Source: Pseudonocardia sp. N23 (GTDB lineage Bacteria > Actinomycetota > Actinomycetes > Mycobacteriales > Pseudonocardiaceae). From it: a stretch of DNA of 64,000 nt. Shown one piece after another: positions 8,960-18,253 of this stretch. The DNA lies in NCBI RefSeq assembly GCF_002583555.1, contig NZ_BEGX01000048.1, forward strand, positions 1-64,000. Direction: 5' to 3'. A model generated the notes under the pieces. It was not told the origin of the DNA. It ran no database searches and saw nothing but the letters and a program-made list of their open reading frames with translations. The translations under genes and the position numbers were made by a program. Within the stretch, counting starts at the first letter, position 1. Each line of letters begins with the position of its first letter.

Positions 8960-11900
8960 TCAGCCCTCGTCAACGAGGGTTAGCTCCTCCTCTGCCGCGG
9001 AGTCGTCAGCGCTCCAGCGGTTGAGGTCGGCCGCTCGTTCCTCCGCTGTACGGCCTGCGTCGTAGGCGTCTCTTGTGTTGATCTCGGCGAGGGCGCGGTG
9101 GGCGCGGTCTAGTGAGGTGATGATCTCTTCGGCTGAGGGAACGCGGACGGCGTCTTCCTCAAGCTGGTGCTCGCGGGTGGACTCCTCGCGGACGTCGTCC
9201 CAGCCTGGAGGTGCGGGCTCGTCGAAGCGGTCGTCCTGCCGGTCGAGCAGCTGGTAGTCCTCGGTAATCTCGCGGTGCGAGTCCTCCACGGCGTCGGCCT
9301 CTCGGTGCGCAGCGAGCCAATCGTCGGCAGTAACCTGCTGTTCGGGCTCGGCGCCCGCACGGCGTAATGCGAGTTCGGCCCGCGCCCGGTCGGCTGCGGC
9401 CCGGGTCGCGGCAGTGTGGGCGAGCCAGCGGGAGCGGGCGTCGTCGAGCTGGGCGAGCTGCTCGGAGCGCTCGTCCAGGACCTCCGCGAGGGCCGCGGCT
9501 TCTGCTGCTTGGCCCTGAAGATCGAGTCGCGCCTCGGTGGATGCCGACTCAGCCTCGGCGGCTCGGACGGCCGCGGTCTGGCGGTGGGTGGCCAAGGCGT
9601 GGCGGGTGCCGGCCAGCTCGTTGCCGACGTAACGCGGCGCCCAGGCGGCCTCGCGTTCGGCGGCGCGGATGCGGACGCGGAGCTGACCGTCGGAGAGCTC
9701 CAGCTCCTCACGGTCGATCTCCGGGCGGCCGAGGGAGCGCCAGGCGGCGCGGTAGGCGGCGAACTGCTCGACCTGGCCGGGCTTGGGGGCGGGGCCGAGG
9801 GCGTCGTCGTCGCTGTCGTGGCCGCGGAGCTCGCGGTAGGCGGCGACGCGACCGACGTCGCCGATCCAGCGGTCGCGAGTGGTCGGGTCGTCAGGTGCCT
9901 CGCCGAACGCGGCGACTGCCCACGCGGGTGCGGTCTCGGCGGCCTGGGCGCCGAGCTGGGCGGCTCGGCGGTCCGCCGCCGTAGCGAGCTCGTTGAGGTA
10001 GTGCTGCCAGCCGGGGTCGGGGATATTCGGGGTCCAGTCGGCCCAGGTGTCGCCGGCGGGGTCGAAGCGGTGGGCCTCGGTGATGCGGTGGTAGATCACG
10101 TTGGTGGCGTTCCGTACTCCGCCGAGGGGACGGTCGGCGATGGCGTCGCGCAGGACCTGACGGGCGTCGTGCCCGGCGATCTCCGCGGAGCGCAGAACGC
10201 GGGTCAGCGAGGCGGCGCCGTCCTCGGCGGCGACGCGGGCTCGGTCGCGGAAGGCGAGGGTGCCGTCAGCGGTGAGCTCGTCGAGCCAGGTCGCGGTGCG
10301 CTGGGTAGCGGCGAGGGTGGCGGCGTCGGCCAGGAGCTCGGCCGGGGTTCGGACCGAGGCGTTCTCGTCAGCAGACTCGGTGGCGGTGGCCAGCGCGGAG
10401 CGAGTGGCAGTCTGGTCGGTGTCGTTGAGCACGGCGGCGAGGGCGGCGACGGGGTCACGGCGGACCTGGTGGGCGTCGGTGCCGTCCGCGGCATCGTCGG
10501 GGCCGGTGCGGGTGGTGATGTGGGCGGTGTTGTCGTCGCGGCCGCGGGACATGCCGACGTAGAGCGCGGACCGGCTAGTTCGCGGTGTAACGACGGTGTG
10601 GCTGGTGTCGACGGTGGTGCCCTGCGCGGAGTGCACGGTCGAGGCGTAGGCCAGCGCGAGGTTCTCCCGCACGTAGCCGGCGGGCAGTACGATCCGCTCA
10701 GAGTCGATGGTGGGGGCGGTGTCGAGGTCAGGGGTGACCTCGAGCGAGCCATCGGGGCGGGTGGCGGTGACGCGGTAGGTCTCACGGTTGATCGGGCCGC
10801 GGCGATTGCCGTCAACGCCGGCGAGGTCCCAGGCGTTGGCGCGGGCCTCGACGAGGTCCCCGACGCCGGCGTAGGTGCCCTGCAGCCCGAGCGGGACACC
10901 GTTGCTCTCGACGCGGCCAAGGCGGACCAGCTCGGCGCGCAGGGTGGCCGACAGGCGGGCGGCCTGGTCGTTGCTGTCGACCAGCAGCAGCGACCGCTTC
11001 CCGGCGAGGGTGTCGCCGAGCCAGGCTCGGGTCGCCGACTGCTCGGCCTCGTCGGTCGTGCCGGCGTCGAGGAGGCGGCCGTGCTGGTGGTACTCGCGCA
11101 GCACGGACTCGTCCCCGGCCCGCAGCCGCAGAGATGCGGCGCGTTCCCAAGGGTCGCGGAAGCGGCGGGCGTCGGCGAGCTCGTAGCGGGCACCGGAAGT
11201 GGCGAGCAGGTCCATCCCGCCGCCGGCACCAACGGCGGCGAGCTGGCGGTGGTCACCGACCAGCAGCAGCTTCGCGCCCGCGGTGTCGACGTGGCGGTGG
11301 ATCGCGGCCAGCGCGGCGGTGTCGGTCATGGCGGACTCGTCGACCACGACCAGGTCCCCAGCGCGCAGACGCCACACCGAGTCGTCCCCGGACGCGCGGC
11401 CTTCGGCCTCCGGCGCGGTGAGGCGGTCCTGGGTGGCAAGCCAGCGGGCGACGTTGCGTGCGGTCAGGCCTTCGCCGCTGAGGACTTCAGTGGCGATTTG
11501 CGAGGTCGCCAGCCCGAACACCCGCCGCTCCGCGCCGCTGTCCGGGTCGGGGTGCGTGCTCCACGCGCGGGCAAGGGTTCCGACGACGAACGACTTCCCC
11601 GTTCCCGCGGGCCCGACGAGGGACTCGACCCGGGCACCGGAGGTGAGCACGCCGCGCACGGCGGCGGCCTGGTCGACGCCGAGCTCGATCCCAGACTCTC
11701 GCAGTGTCGACAGGAACCGGTCGACCGCCGGCGGCGCCACCACCGGTGCGCCGCCCTCGGCGGTGGCGCCGACGAGGATCCGCTCGGTGCGGACGTGCTC
11801 GGGTGTGGCGAAGAGCTGCCCGCCGGGCGCCTGGTAGGCCGACGAGCCGTCGGCGAGGCGGAGCTCGGCGGGCAGCGCCTGCTCGGCGGGGCGGGTGGCG

Positions 11901-13291
11901 TCGAGCGGGACCGCGTAGCGGACGGCCTCGTCGGCGAGCTGGTCGAGCAGCGACCCGACGTCGCGGCCGTCGGCCGTGCCGAGGTAGTCCGGCAGCGCGG
12001 CGTTGATCGCCCGGATGAGGTCGGAGCGGGTCCACCCGGACTTACGGGTCTGGACCTCGGCCAGGGCGGTCTCGATCACCGCCTGCGGTGACCACTCCCG
12101 CACCTGCGGTCCATCGCCGCGGGCTGCGAGGGCGGTCCGGGCGATGCCGGACAGCCCGTCGGCGACCTCGGCGCGCAGCTGGCGATCGACGCGGTCGAGG
12201 ACCTGCTCGCGGGTCTCGCCGTCGTGGGACTTCGCCCGCCGCGTCGCGAACGTGGCCTGGCGGGCGAGCCGATCGCGCTCCAAGTTGTTCGGCGCGCGGC
12301 CGAACCGGGTCTCGAAGCCCTCGATCAGCTCGGCGGCCTTCGCGGTGACGTCGCGACGGCGGGAGGAGATCAGCGCCATCGCCTCGGGCGAGACGCCGAC
12401 GACCTCGCGGGCCTTGCCGTCCGGGCGGGTCGCGAACACCATCCCGAGCGCGTGGGTGAGGCGCTCCTCGGTCGTGCGCTCGGCCACCGCGCCCGCGGCG
12501 CCGCGCCAACGGTAGAGCGCGCGCCCGTCGAGCGTGCGCCACTGCCCGTCGGGGCCCTGGACGCGGTTGAGGATCGGGTTGTGGATGTGCAACTGCGGGT
12601 CGTGGTCGCGAGAATCGTGCTGGAAGAATGACGTGCCGATCCAGTCGTGCGCGTCGACGTAGCGGCCAGCGGCGCCGCCGTGGTGCCCGACGCGGGAGTA
12701 CCCGGCCTTGTCCGACAGGTAGTCCAGGGCGGCGTTGTTGCCCGCCCAGATCGCGTCCTCCACCGCCGACCGGAACCGGCCCCACGCCTCGGCGGTCTCC
12801 GTGTCGCCGGCTGTTCGGGCCTTATGCTCCTGCGCCTCGAACGCGGTGTGCAGCAGGGTCACCGACTTCTGAACGCTGAACGTCACGTCGTGGAAGGCCA
12901 CATTCTGGCGCACCTTCTTGCCCGCCTCGACGCGGAGCTCGGCGCGTCGTTCAGGGCTGGCGTTCGGCTCGCGTTCAAGGGCGGTGTTGTACAGCTCATC
13001 CTCGGTGCTGAACTTCCGGCCGGTGTGCCCGAGAGTGCCGACCTCGTCCCAGCGGTCGGGGTTGCCGAACCCGTCGGCGCGGGGGTCGAGGAACCGCTCG
13101 AACACCGCCCGCATGTCCTGGGCCTCGACGAGCCCGGTCAGGCCGAGCTGCTCGGCGCCGCGACCCCACCAACGCCCGGGCGGCTCGCCCTCGGTGACCG
13201 CGCCGGTGTAGTAGTTCTCCCGCCCGGTGGCGACCTCCTTGAGCAGGTACTCGGGGCTGTAGCCCGACGACACGGTCAGCACGTCGACCAC
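8960..13291 (-). CDS. MobF-family conjugative relaxase with RecD-like helicase (TraA/TrwC-like)
   Basis: This protein of about 1443 residues nicks the element's origin of transfer and unwinds the strand during conjugation. The N-terminal relaxase begins LTVSSGYSPEYLL and contains the metal-binding HUH cluster FFQHDSRDHDPQLHIHNPIL (His near 225, 235 and 237). A RecD/TraI-like helicase follows, with Walker A GPAGTGKS (near 560) and Walker B VVDESAMTD (near 650). The last 400 residues are charged, alanine-rich and probably coiled. The frame stays open upstream to 13654, but that part is low-complexity and unlike the family. GTG codons at 13291 or 13282 fit the usual MLTVSSGY start, though neither has a strong ribosome binding site. 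It ends the leftward transfer operon, after a 211-bp gap that could hold oriT. Confidence 0.9.
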   Translation of the reverse strand: MVDVLTVSSGYSPEYLLKEVATGRENYYTGAVTEGEPPGRWWGRGAEQLGLTGLVEAQDMRAVFERFLDPRADGFGNPDRWDEVGTLGHTGRKFSTEDELYNTALEREPNASPERRAELRVEAGKKVRQNVAFHDVTFSVQKSVTLLHTAFEAQEHKARTAGDTETAEAWGRFRSAVEDAIWAGNNAALDYLSDKAGYSRVGHHGGAAGRYVDAHDWIGTSFFQHDSRDHDPQLHIHNPILNRVQGPDGQWRTLDGRALYRWRGAAGAVAERTTEERLTHALGMVFATRPDGKAREVVGVSPEAMALISSRRRDVTAKAAELIEGFETRFGRAPNNLERDRLARQATFATRRAKSHDGETREQVLDRVDRQLRAEVADGLSGIARTALAARGDGPQVREWSPQAVIETALAEVQTRKSGWTRSDLIRAINAALPDYLGTADGRDVGSLLDQLADEAVRYAVPLDATRPAEQALPAELRLADGSSAYQAPGGQLFATPEHVRTERILVGATAEGGAPVVAPPAVDRFLSTLRESGIELGVDQAAAVRGVLTSGARVESLVGPAGTGKSFVVGTLARAWSTHPDPDSGAERRVFGLATSQIATEVLSGEGLTARNVARWLATQDRLTAPEAEGRASGDDSVWRLRAGDLVVVDESAMTDTAALAAIHRHVDTAGAKLLLVGDHRQLAAVGAGGGMDLLATSGARYELADARRFRDPWERAASLRLRAGDESVLREYHQHGRLLDAGTTDEAEQSATRAWLGDTLAGKRSLLLVDSNDQAARLSATLRAELVRLGRVESNGVPLGLQGTYAGVGDLVEARANAWDLAGVDGNRRGPINRETYRVTATRPDGSLEVTPDLDTAPTIDSERIVLPAGYVRENLALAYASTVHSAQGTTVDTSHTVVTPRTSRSALYVGMSRGRDDNTAHITTRTGPDDAADGTDAHQVRRDPVAALAAVLNDTDQTATRSALATATESADENASVRTPAELLADAATLAATQRTATWLDELTADGTLAFRDRARVAAEDGAASLTRVLRSAEIAGHDARQVLRDAIADRPLGGVRNATNVIYHRITEAHRFDPAGDTWADWTPNIPDPGWQHYLNELATAADRRAAQLGAQAAETAPAWAVAAFGEAPDDPTTRDRWIGDVGRVAAYRELRGHDSDDDALGPAPKPGQVEQFAAYRAAWRSLGRPEIDREELELSDGQLRVRIRAAEREAAWAPRYVGNELAGTRHALATHRQTAAVRAAEAESASTEARLDLQGQAAEAAALAEVLDERSEQLAQLDDARSRWLAHTAATRAAADRARAELALRRAGAEPEQQVTADDWLAAHREADAVEDSHREITEDYQLLDRQDDRFDEPAPPGWDDVREESTREHQLEEDAVRVPSAEEIITSLDRAHRALAEINTRDAYDAGRTAEERAADLNRWSADDSAAEEELTLVDEG

Positions 13292-13502
13292 CCCGAAACG
13301 ATCTTGAGTCGGGGTGACTGCGGCGCCGGGCGGCCGGAGGCCGGCGCGTCCCCTCGGATCGTGATGCATAGGTGTGATGGCTTTGATCTTGTAGCTCTTG
13401 AGTCTGCTTCGGTGGCTTTGCCGGTCTTGCTGGCGTGCTGAGTAGTCGTGTTCGTGTCGTTGATGCGGTGAGTGCTGGGTCGGTGCTGGGGAGCTGTGCT
13501 GG

Positions 13503-14429
13503 TCATGGCTGGGCGTCCTCGTGCTCGCCGGTGCTGAGGTGCTGAGTGCTGTTCGGGGCGGCGGTGCGTCGCGTCGTGGGCGCGGGGTCGTCCTCGCGGA
13601 GGGTCTTGAGCACGGCTGCGGCGGTGCCGCGGGAGACCTGGGCTTCGGTCTCAAGCTCGGAGACCGTCGGGAGGGCTCCAGTGCGGGCCGTCAGCCGCGC
13701 AGCGGCAGCCAGCGCGCGGTCGCGCGCGGGCGACTCCGCGCCCCGCCCGTTCCCTCGTTCAGTGCGTTCAGTGCGCGCGATGAACGGGGTGACCACCGCG
13801 TCCCCGCAGCCCAGATCCGGGCTGAGTTCGGGTGCCGGTTCGAGGACCGGGAGTGGCGCGGTCAACGCGTCCGGCTCGCTGGTTGAACGGCCCTCTGAAC
13901 TGTTCAACGGCAGCTGTTGAACAGTGACCGCTGAACTCGGTGCGGGGTGTTGAACGCCTGAACGCTCCTCGATCGTTGCGGCGGCGGCGGGGCTGGCGGC
14001 GAGAAGGTGGAGCAGATGCGCGGCGAGAGCGGCCGCGATCGCTGGCCACGCCCCGATCCCGAACCGCAATGCCCCCGACACCGCCAGCCCCGCGCTCCCG
14101 TTCGAGTCGCTGGGTGTCGGGAAGTCACTGGCGAGGAAGACAGCCTGGGCGAGGCCGGACAGGCCGGCGGAGAGGACGACAACGGCCCAGGCGTAGCCGC
14201 GGGCCGACCCGCTTAGACGGGCGGTGGCGGTGTAGGCGACGACGGCAAGACCGTCGGTGATCAGCGGGTAGATCCAGGCGATCGGCGTCGGCACCCGGGC
14301 GGCTACCGCAACCTCGAACAGGCCGTGCGCGGTCGCGGCCGCAGCGCCGAGGGCGACGATCAGCCCGGGCAGCCACAACACCCACCGGCCCCCGCCGTCG
14401 TGCTCACTGGTGTTGTGCGGGCTGGTCAT
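13503..14429 (-). CDS. DUF2637-like membrane protein, transfer-associated
   Basis: A 308-residue protein with about four membrane segments in its first half, beginning WVLWLPGLIVALGAAAATAH. They are followed by a hydrophilic tail that ends in a small HTH-like domain (PTVSELETEAQVSRGTAAAVL). The membrane half resembles DUF2637 proteins, which are common in actinobacterial conjugative elements and sometimes called spread proteins. The start ATG overlaps the stop of the preceding gene (ATGA at 14426-14429), so translation is probably coupled. An upstream extension of the frame is arginine-rich and is antisense-like noise. A role in intramycelial spread is inferred from family and place. Confidence 0.7.
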   Translation of the reverse strand: MTSPHNTSEHDGGGRWVLWLPGLIVALGAAAATAHGLFEVAVAARVPTPIAWIYPLITDGLAVVAYTATARLSGSARGYAWAVVVLSAGLSGLAQAVFLASDFPTPSDSNGSAGLAVSGALRFGIGAWPAIAAALAAHLLHLLAASPAAAATIEERSGVQHPAPSSAVTVQQLPLNSSEGRSTSEPDALTAPLPVLEPAPELSPDLGCGDAVVTPFIARTERTERGNGRGAESPARDRALAAAARLTARTGALPTVSELETEAQVSRGTAAAVLKTLREDDPAPTTRRTAAPNSTQHLSTGEHEDAQP

Positions 14430-14830
14430 CGGCGGAGCCGGTCGTGGCGGGCGATCCGGTCGCGCTGAACCAGCCGCGCTGCGACTGCTGACCAGTCGGC
14501 ACCAGCGGAGATCGCGTGCGAGGCCTGACGGGCGGCGACGAGGCGGATGCTGCGGACAGTGGCGACCTCGGCAGCCAGGCGGGCGGCGATGACGATCGGG
14601 TCGCGCTCGACGAGGCAGCCGAGCACGAACACCGCGACCGCGGCCAGCTGCGTCCGCTCGTCGGCGGCAACCCAGTCGGGCGTGCCGAGCAGTGGGATGT
14701 CGACGCCATTCACTTCGGCGATCCAACCGTCCAGGAGCCCTTCGATGGCTTCGATGTCGCGCTCGACGAGGTACGACTGCGTCGCCGACGGCGTCGAGGT
14801 TGTGAGGTGGGTGGTGTGGGGCGTGGTCAT
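14426..14830 (-). CDS. Hypothetical protein of the transfer operon
   Basis: A 134-residue protein starting MTTPHTTHLTTSTP. The body is mostly helical (VERDIEAIEGLLDGWIAEV and AARLAAEVATVRSIRLVAAR). It overlaps its neighbours on both sides by ATGA, so it is a real member of the operon. No catalytic motif or membrane segment is visible and I do not recognise the family. Confidence 0.6.
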   Translation of the reverse strand: MTTPHTTHLTTSTPSATQSYLVERDIEAIEGLLDGWIAEVNGVDIPLLGTPDWVAADERTQLAAVAVFVLGCLVERDPIVIAARLAAEVATVRSIRLVAARQASHAISAGADWSAVAARLVQRDRIARHDRLRR

Positions 14831-15495
14831 CGGTGGGCTCCGTTCGCGCTGTGGTCGGCGGGTTCGGGCGGTGCGCTGTCGCGGGCGGTCGCCCACCAGG
14901 CGGCGATCTCGCCGAGCTGCCCGACCGCGGGGACCGTCGGAGCAGTCGGGGTCAGGGGGGCTCGGCCGGCGCGGGTCTGGTGGCGCTCGACCGAGCACGA
15001 TGCGACGTTCTGGCGGATGCGCCGCACCACCCCGGGGCGTTGGCGGTCGTGCCAGTCCCCCGCGAGGGCGACCGAGGCGGCGGGGCCCTGGTAGGCGGCG
15101 GACCAGGCGTGCATCAGCCACACCAGCTCCTCGATGACGTCGGGATGCCACGCCCAGCAGTCCGGCAACACAGCGGCCGCGTCCGGGTACCTGAGGTAGA
15201 TCGCGCCCAGCCAGGCGGCGAGGTCGTCGAGGATCGCGGTGGTGTCCTCGGTGCTGTCGGGGGCGAGCAGCCAGGACGGTGCGGGACCGGCGCTGCGGCG
15301 CGTCGCCATCGAGGCGACAGTCTCCGAGAGCCGGGCCAGCACCTCGGCCAGCTCCTCCACCCGGGCCGGAAGGCCCGTGAGGGGGTCGACGTCGCGGCGC
15401 AGACCGTCGACGAGCCTCGCCAGCCCGGCCACCGGCCCGGACCAGTTGTCCTGGTCGCCCGCGGCCGGGTTCGCCGGTGAATTGTTCGGGCTCAT
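14827..15495 (-). CDS. Hypothetical protein of the transfer operon
   Basis: A 222-residue protein with an Asn/Pro-rich N-terminus, a predicted coiled segment (ARVEELAEVLARLSETVASM) and a Trp-rich helical core (DDLAAWLGAIYLRYPDAAAV and IEELVWLMHAWSAAYQ). It overlaps the next gene by ATGA and lies 90 bp below the coupling-protein gene. Similar Trp-rich proteins occur beside actinobacterial coupling ATPases, so a structural or adaptor role in transfer is plausible. No enzyme motif is visible and the family is not recognised. Confidence 0.6.
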   Translation of the reverse strand: MSPNNSPANPAAGDQDNWSGPVAGLARLVDGLRRDVDPLTGLPARVEELAEVLARLSETVASMATRRSAGPAPSWLLAPDSTEDTTAILDDLAAWLGAIYLRYPDAAAVLPDCWAWHPDVIEELVWLMHAWSAAYQGPAASVALAGDWHDRQRPGVVRRIRQNVASCSVERHQTRAGRAPLTPTAPTVPAVGQLGEIAAWWATARDSAPPEPADHSANGAHR

Positions 15496-15585
15496 CAGAT
15501 TTCTCCTGAAGTGGTTCGAGGGCGTGCCGGGCCAGACCCACCTCGAAGCGAGGCAGGTCTGGCCGGTACGGCAGCGGAGGTCAGG

Positions 15586-17460
15586 TCAGCCGGTGGGCTG
15601 TTGGTCGTCCTCGTCGTCGAACGGGAGGGCGTCGACAACGACCAGGTGCGGCCGTCCACTCGGCGGTTCGTGGGAGTGAGCGGTGAGGACTCCCCGGATC
15701 GGGCGCGCCACCTCGCGACGCCGCACACGCCGGAGGCGGCGGCCGAACCGCGACGGGAGATCCCGTACCCACAGCGCGATTCGCTCGAGGTGCTCGGTGA
15801 GTTCGGGGTGGTCGTCGCAGAAGCCGGCCCAACGGACCTCGCGGCGCTGCCAGATCATCTGCGCCCGACCGATCACCGGCGCAATCCCCCGACGGATCAC
15901 CAACACCCGCCCGGCGGGCAGGTTCGCGATCTGTGCCGGCGACAACACCGCCGTCTTCCGCGTTGCCCGCGCCGCCGTGTTCCGGGCCGGATCGATCGCG
16001 TCGGCGGGCTCGTCGCGGTCGCCGGTGAGGGTGGACCAGAACTGCAGATCGTCGCGGTCGCGGGTGCCGCCGAACACCATGATCGACCCGGAGTTGTTCA
16101 GGATCGTCGCCGCGTCATGGGTGCCGTAGCGGGCGAGGAGCTGGGCGCGGGACTGGAACGCACAGATGATGTTCACCCCACGTCCGCCCATGTCCGCAGT
16201 CCAGCTCTCCAGCGGGACCGGGCAGATCAACGCGGCCTCGTCGAGCGCGAGGCGCAGCGGCGGGTCGAGGCGCCCACCCGGCCTGGTGGCGGCGGTGCGG
16301 CGGGCATGGCGGGCGATGTGCCCGGTCAGCGCACACACCAACGGCGCGACCTGCGCCTCCTCCCCACCGAGCAGATACACGGTGCCGTTAGTGGCGAGGA
16401 GTTCGTCGACGTCGAGCGGACGTGCCCGCGCTTGCTCGGCGCCGAGTCCGGCCGCGGCCGACGCCGCGGGGGTGGTGAGCCACCCGAGGGCGGGCATGAT
16501 TGTCGAGGTGATCGAGGACCGGGTGCGGTCGTTCGTCCCGAGGAACTGGCCCAGGTCGAGCTCGAACGCCGGCTCGCTGCTGCGGCGCAGCAGGACCGTC
16601 ACCTCCCGCGATGCCGCCTCCGGATCCGAGAGCCACCCGAGGACGTCGCGCATCGACTTCTCGCCTAGGGCGGCGGCGTGCAGGAGTGCGGCGAGGACGC
16701 GGCGGCCCTGGGCGTCCCAGAACTCCCGATCCCCACTGGCGCTAGCGCGGGTAGTGGCGGCGAGCATGTCGGTCGCCCGCTCCCCCGCCGTCACCGGATC
16801 GCCACAACCGGACACCGGGTCGAACGTCACCGTCGACGGCAGTCCGGCGAGGCCGACAGCGTTGAACACCCATACCGGGCCCCGCTCGAACCGCGCCACC
16901 CTCGTCAGGTCGAAGAGATCCCGCCGAGTGGACGCGACGAGGGCGGCGCCGGGGGCGTCGAGGATCTGCCCGGCCAGCCACCCGGACTTGCCGGTGCGGG
17001 GGCCGCCGAAAATGAGGGTGACGTCCTCGACCGAAGACCACACCCACAGCAACCCGCTGCGGCACAGGCGGACCGCGACCTCCGGGACCGGCAGCCGCCA
17101 TCGCTCGCGCCGGTCCATCCCGGCGAGCGAGGGGCGGACGGCGCCGGCGCGCCGGCGCATCGCGGCGGAGCCCGCGTGACGGACAACGTCGATGGTCGAC
17201 GCCACGCCGGACTTGCGCCGGGAGCGCGAGCCCCACCGGTTCACCGTCGACGACGACCGGGTCCAGCGGTGCCACACCCACACCGCAGCCGCGGCAGCGG
17301 CGAGCAGCAGCACCGGCAGGCCAACCGCGGATGCCAACGCCGCCAGGGGCAACAGCGCGACCAGGCCGAGGCAGATTGCGAGCACCGTAGCGCCGCGCTT
17401 CGCCGCGATCACCGTTCCGCCAACTGCGGCGATCGGAATGAGGAGCGTCCAGAGGTTCAT
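15586..17460 (-). CDS. VirD4/TraG-family type IV coupling ATPase
   Basis: A 624-residue membrane ATPase that would feed the relaxase-bound DNA strand to a transfer channel. The N-terminus has two or three membrane segments within residues 1-62. The cytoplasmic part carries Walker A GGPRTGKS (152-159), Walker B LALDEAA (around D407-E408) and a TraM-recognition-like C-terminal segment (GRGVNIICAFQSRAQLLARY). A GSIMVFGGTRDRDD segment near 470 is typical of this family in actinobacteria. It overlaps the upstream gene by ATGA. No VirB4-type ATPase or channel gene is present in the window, so the element may depend on a second system or have channel genes further left. Confidence 0.88.
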   Translation of the reverse strand: MNLWTLLIPIAAVGGTVIAAKRGATVLAICLGLVALLPLAALASAVGLPVLLLAAAAAAVWVWHRWTRSSSTVNRWGSRSRRKSGVASTIDVVRHAGSAAMRRRAGAVRPSLAGMDRRERWRLPVPEVAVRLCRSGLLWVWSSVEDVTLIFGGPRTGKSGWLAGQILDAPGAALVASTRRDLFDLTRVARFERGPVWVFNAVGLAGLPSTVTFDPVSGCGDPVTAGERATDMLAATTRASASGDREFWDAQGRRVLAALLHAAALGEKSMRDVLGWLSDPEAASREVTVLLRRSSEPAFELDLGQFLGTNDRTRSSITSTIMPALGWLTTPAASAAAGLGAEQARARPLDVDELLATNGTVYLLGGEEAQVAPLVCALTGHIARHARRTAATRPGGRLDPPLRLALDEAALICPVPLESWTADMGGRGVNIICAFQSRAQLLARYGTHDAATILNNSGSIMVFGGTRDRDDLQFWSTLTGDRDEPADAIDPARNTAARATRKTAVLSPAQIANLPAGRVLVIRRGIAPVIGRAQMIWQRREVRWAGFCDDHPELTEHLERIALWVRDLPSRFGRRLRRVRRREVARPIRGVLTAHSHEPPSGRPHLVVVDALPFDDEDDQQPTG

Positions 17461-17819
17461 CGCAGAATACCCAGGGCGTAGGCGACGCTATCGGTGATCG
17501 CGCGCGCGTTGACCGGGCCCATCCGCGAAAGCCGGAACCGGTCCTGCCCCAACGCGATCGCCAAGTCCAGCACCGCGATCTCACTCGTCGACGCCTTCGC
17601 GAACGCGCCGGCGTCGAACGCGGCCCGGGCAGCGGTCCAGTCAATCCAGCAGGTCCCGTCCCGGTCGCGCTCCACGCACGCGTCGCGGAACTCCGGGCGG
17701 GCCGGCCACGTGCCGTGCACGATCAGCAGCCCGACCGCGGCAGTGACGTGCGGGCTGTGACCGCGCGCCCACCGCCGCAGCCCTATCACCGCAGACGTCG
17801 TCGACGTCGGCGCGCTCAT
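17457..17819 (-). CDS. Hypothetical protein of the transfer operon
   Basis: A 120-residue protein starting MSAPTSTTSAVIGLRRWARG. It has a short hydrophobic segment (HVTAAVGLLIVHGTW), a WIDW motif and a C-terminal helical region. ATGA overlaps on both sides show operon membership immediately before the coupling ATPase. No known domain is recognised; it may assist the coupling protein. Confidence 0.6.
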   Translation of the reverse strand: MSAPTSTTSAVIGLRRWARGHSPHVTAAVGLLIVHGTWPARPEFRDACVERDRDGTCWIDWTAARAAFDAGAFAKASTSEIAVLDLAIALGQDRFRLSRMGPVNARAITDSVAYALGILR

Positions 17820-18253
17820 CGAGTCACCTCCGCGCGGAGCTGCGCGTCGGTCGAGTCGGTGGCCGAGTCGTCGGCAGGGGCGTCGACGCCGATGTGGCTG
17901 ATACGTGACCAGAACGTGTTCGCGATCCGGTGCGCACTCCGCAGGCTCGCGGCGAGCTCGTGCAGGTCCATCGCCGCGGCATCGAGGCGCTCGCGCGGGT
18001 CGACCACACCGGTGTCGTCGTAGACGGGTCGGGTGTCGCCGTAGTGGGCGACCTGCCAGGCCATCACCTCCGCCAACCCCGCCGCCGCGGCCAGGGTGTC
18101 GACCACGTCGGCGGTCATCGCGTAGAAGTCGGCATGATCAGGGACGGCGGTGCGCTGGGCACGCACCGAGGCGCGCCAGGCCTTCGCACCGGCCGCGGCC
18201 TCGCGGACAGCCTCAGGGGTATCGGGGTCGTGGGTGTTCGTGTGGGTGTTCAT
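17816..18253 (-). CDS. Hypothetical protein of the transfer operon
   Basis: A 145-residue, mainly helical protein with a Thr/His-rich start and a core of DVVDTLAAAAGLAEVMAWQV and DLHELAASLRSAHRIANTFW. Its ATG directly follows the stop of the WhiB-like gene, and its stop overlaps the next start by ATGA. There is no membrane segment or catalytic motif. The family is not recognised. Confidence 0.6.
   Translation of the reverse strand: MNTHTNTHDPDTPEAVREAAAGAKAWRASVRAQRTAVPDHADFYAMTADVVDTLAAAAGLAEVMAWQVAHYGDTRPVYDDTGVVDPRERLDAAAMDLHELAASLRSAHRIANTFWSRISHIGVDAPADDSATDSTDAQLRAEVTR

Noticed and set aside
9416-12091. An 891-codon forward frame opposite the relaxase.
   Set aside because: It is the antisense of the MobF relaxase-helicase, glycine- and valine-rich, with no motif. 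Long antisense frames are expected in high-GC genes.
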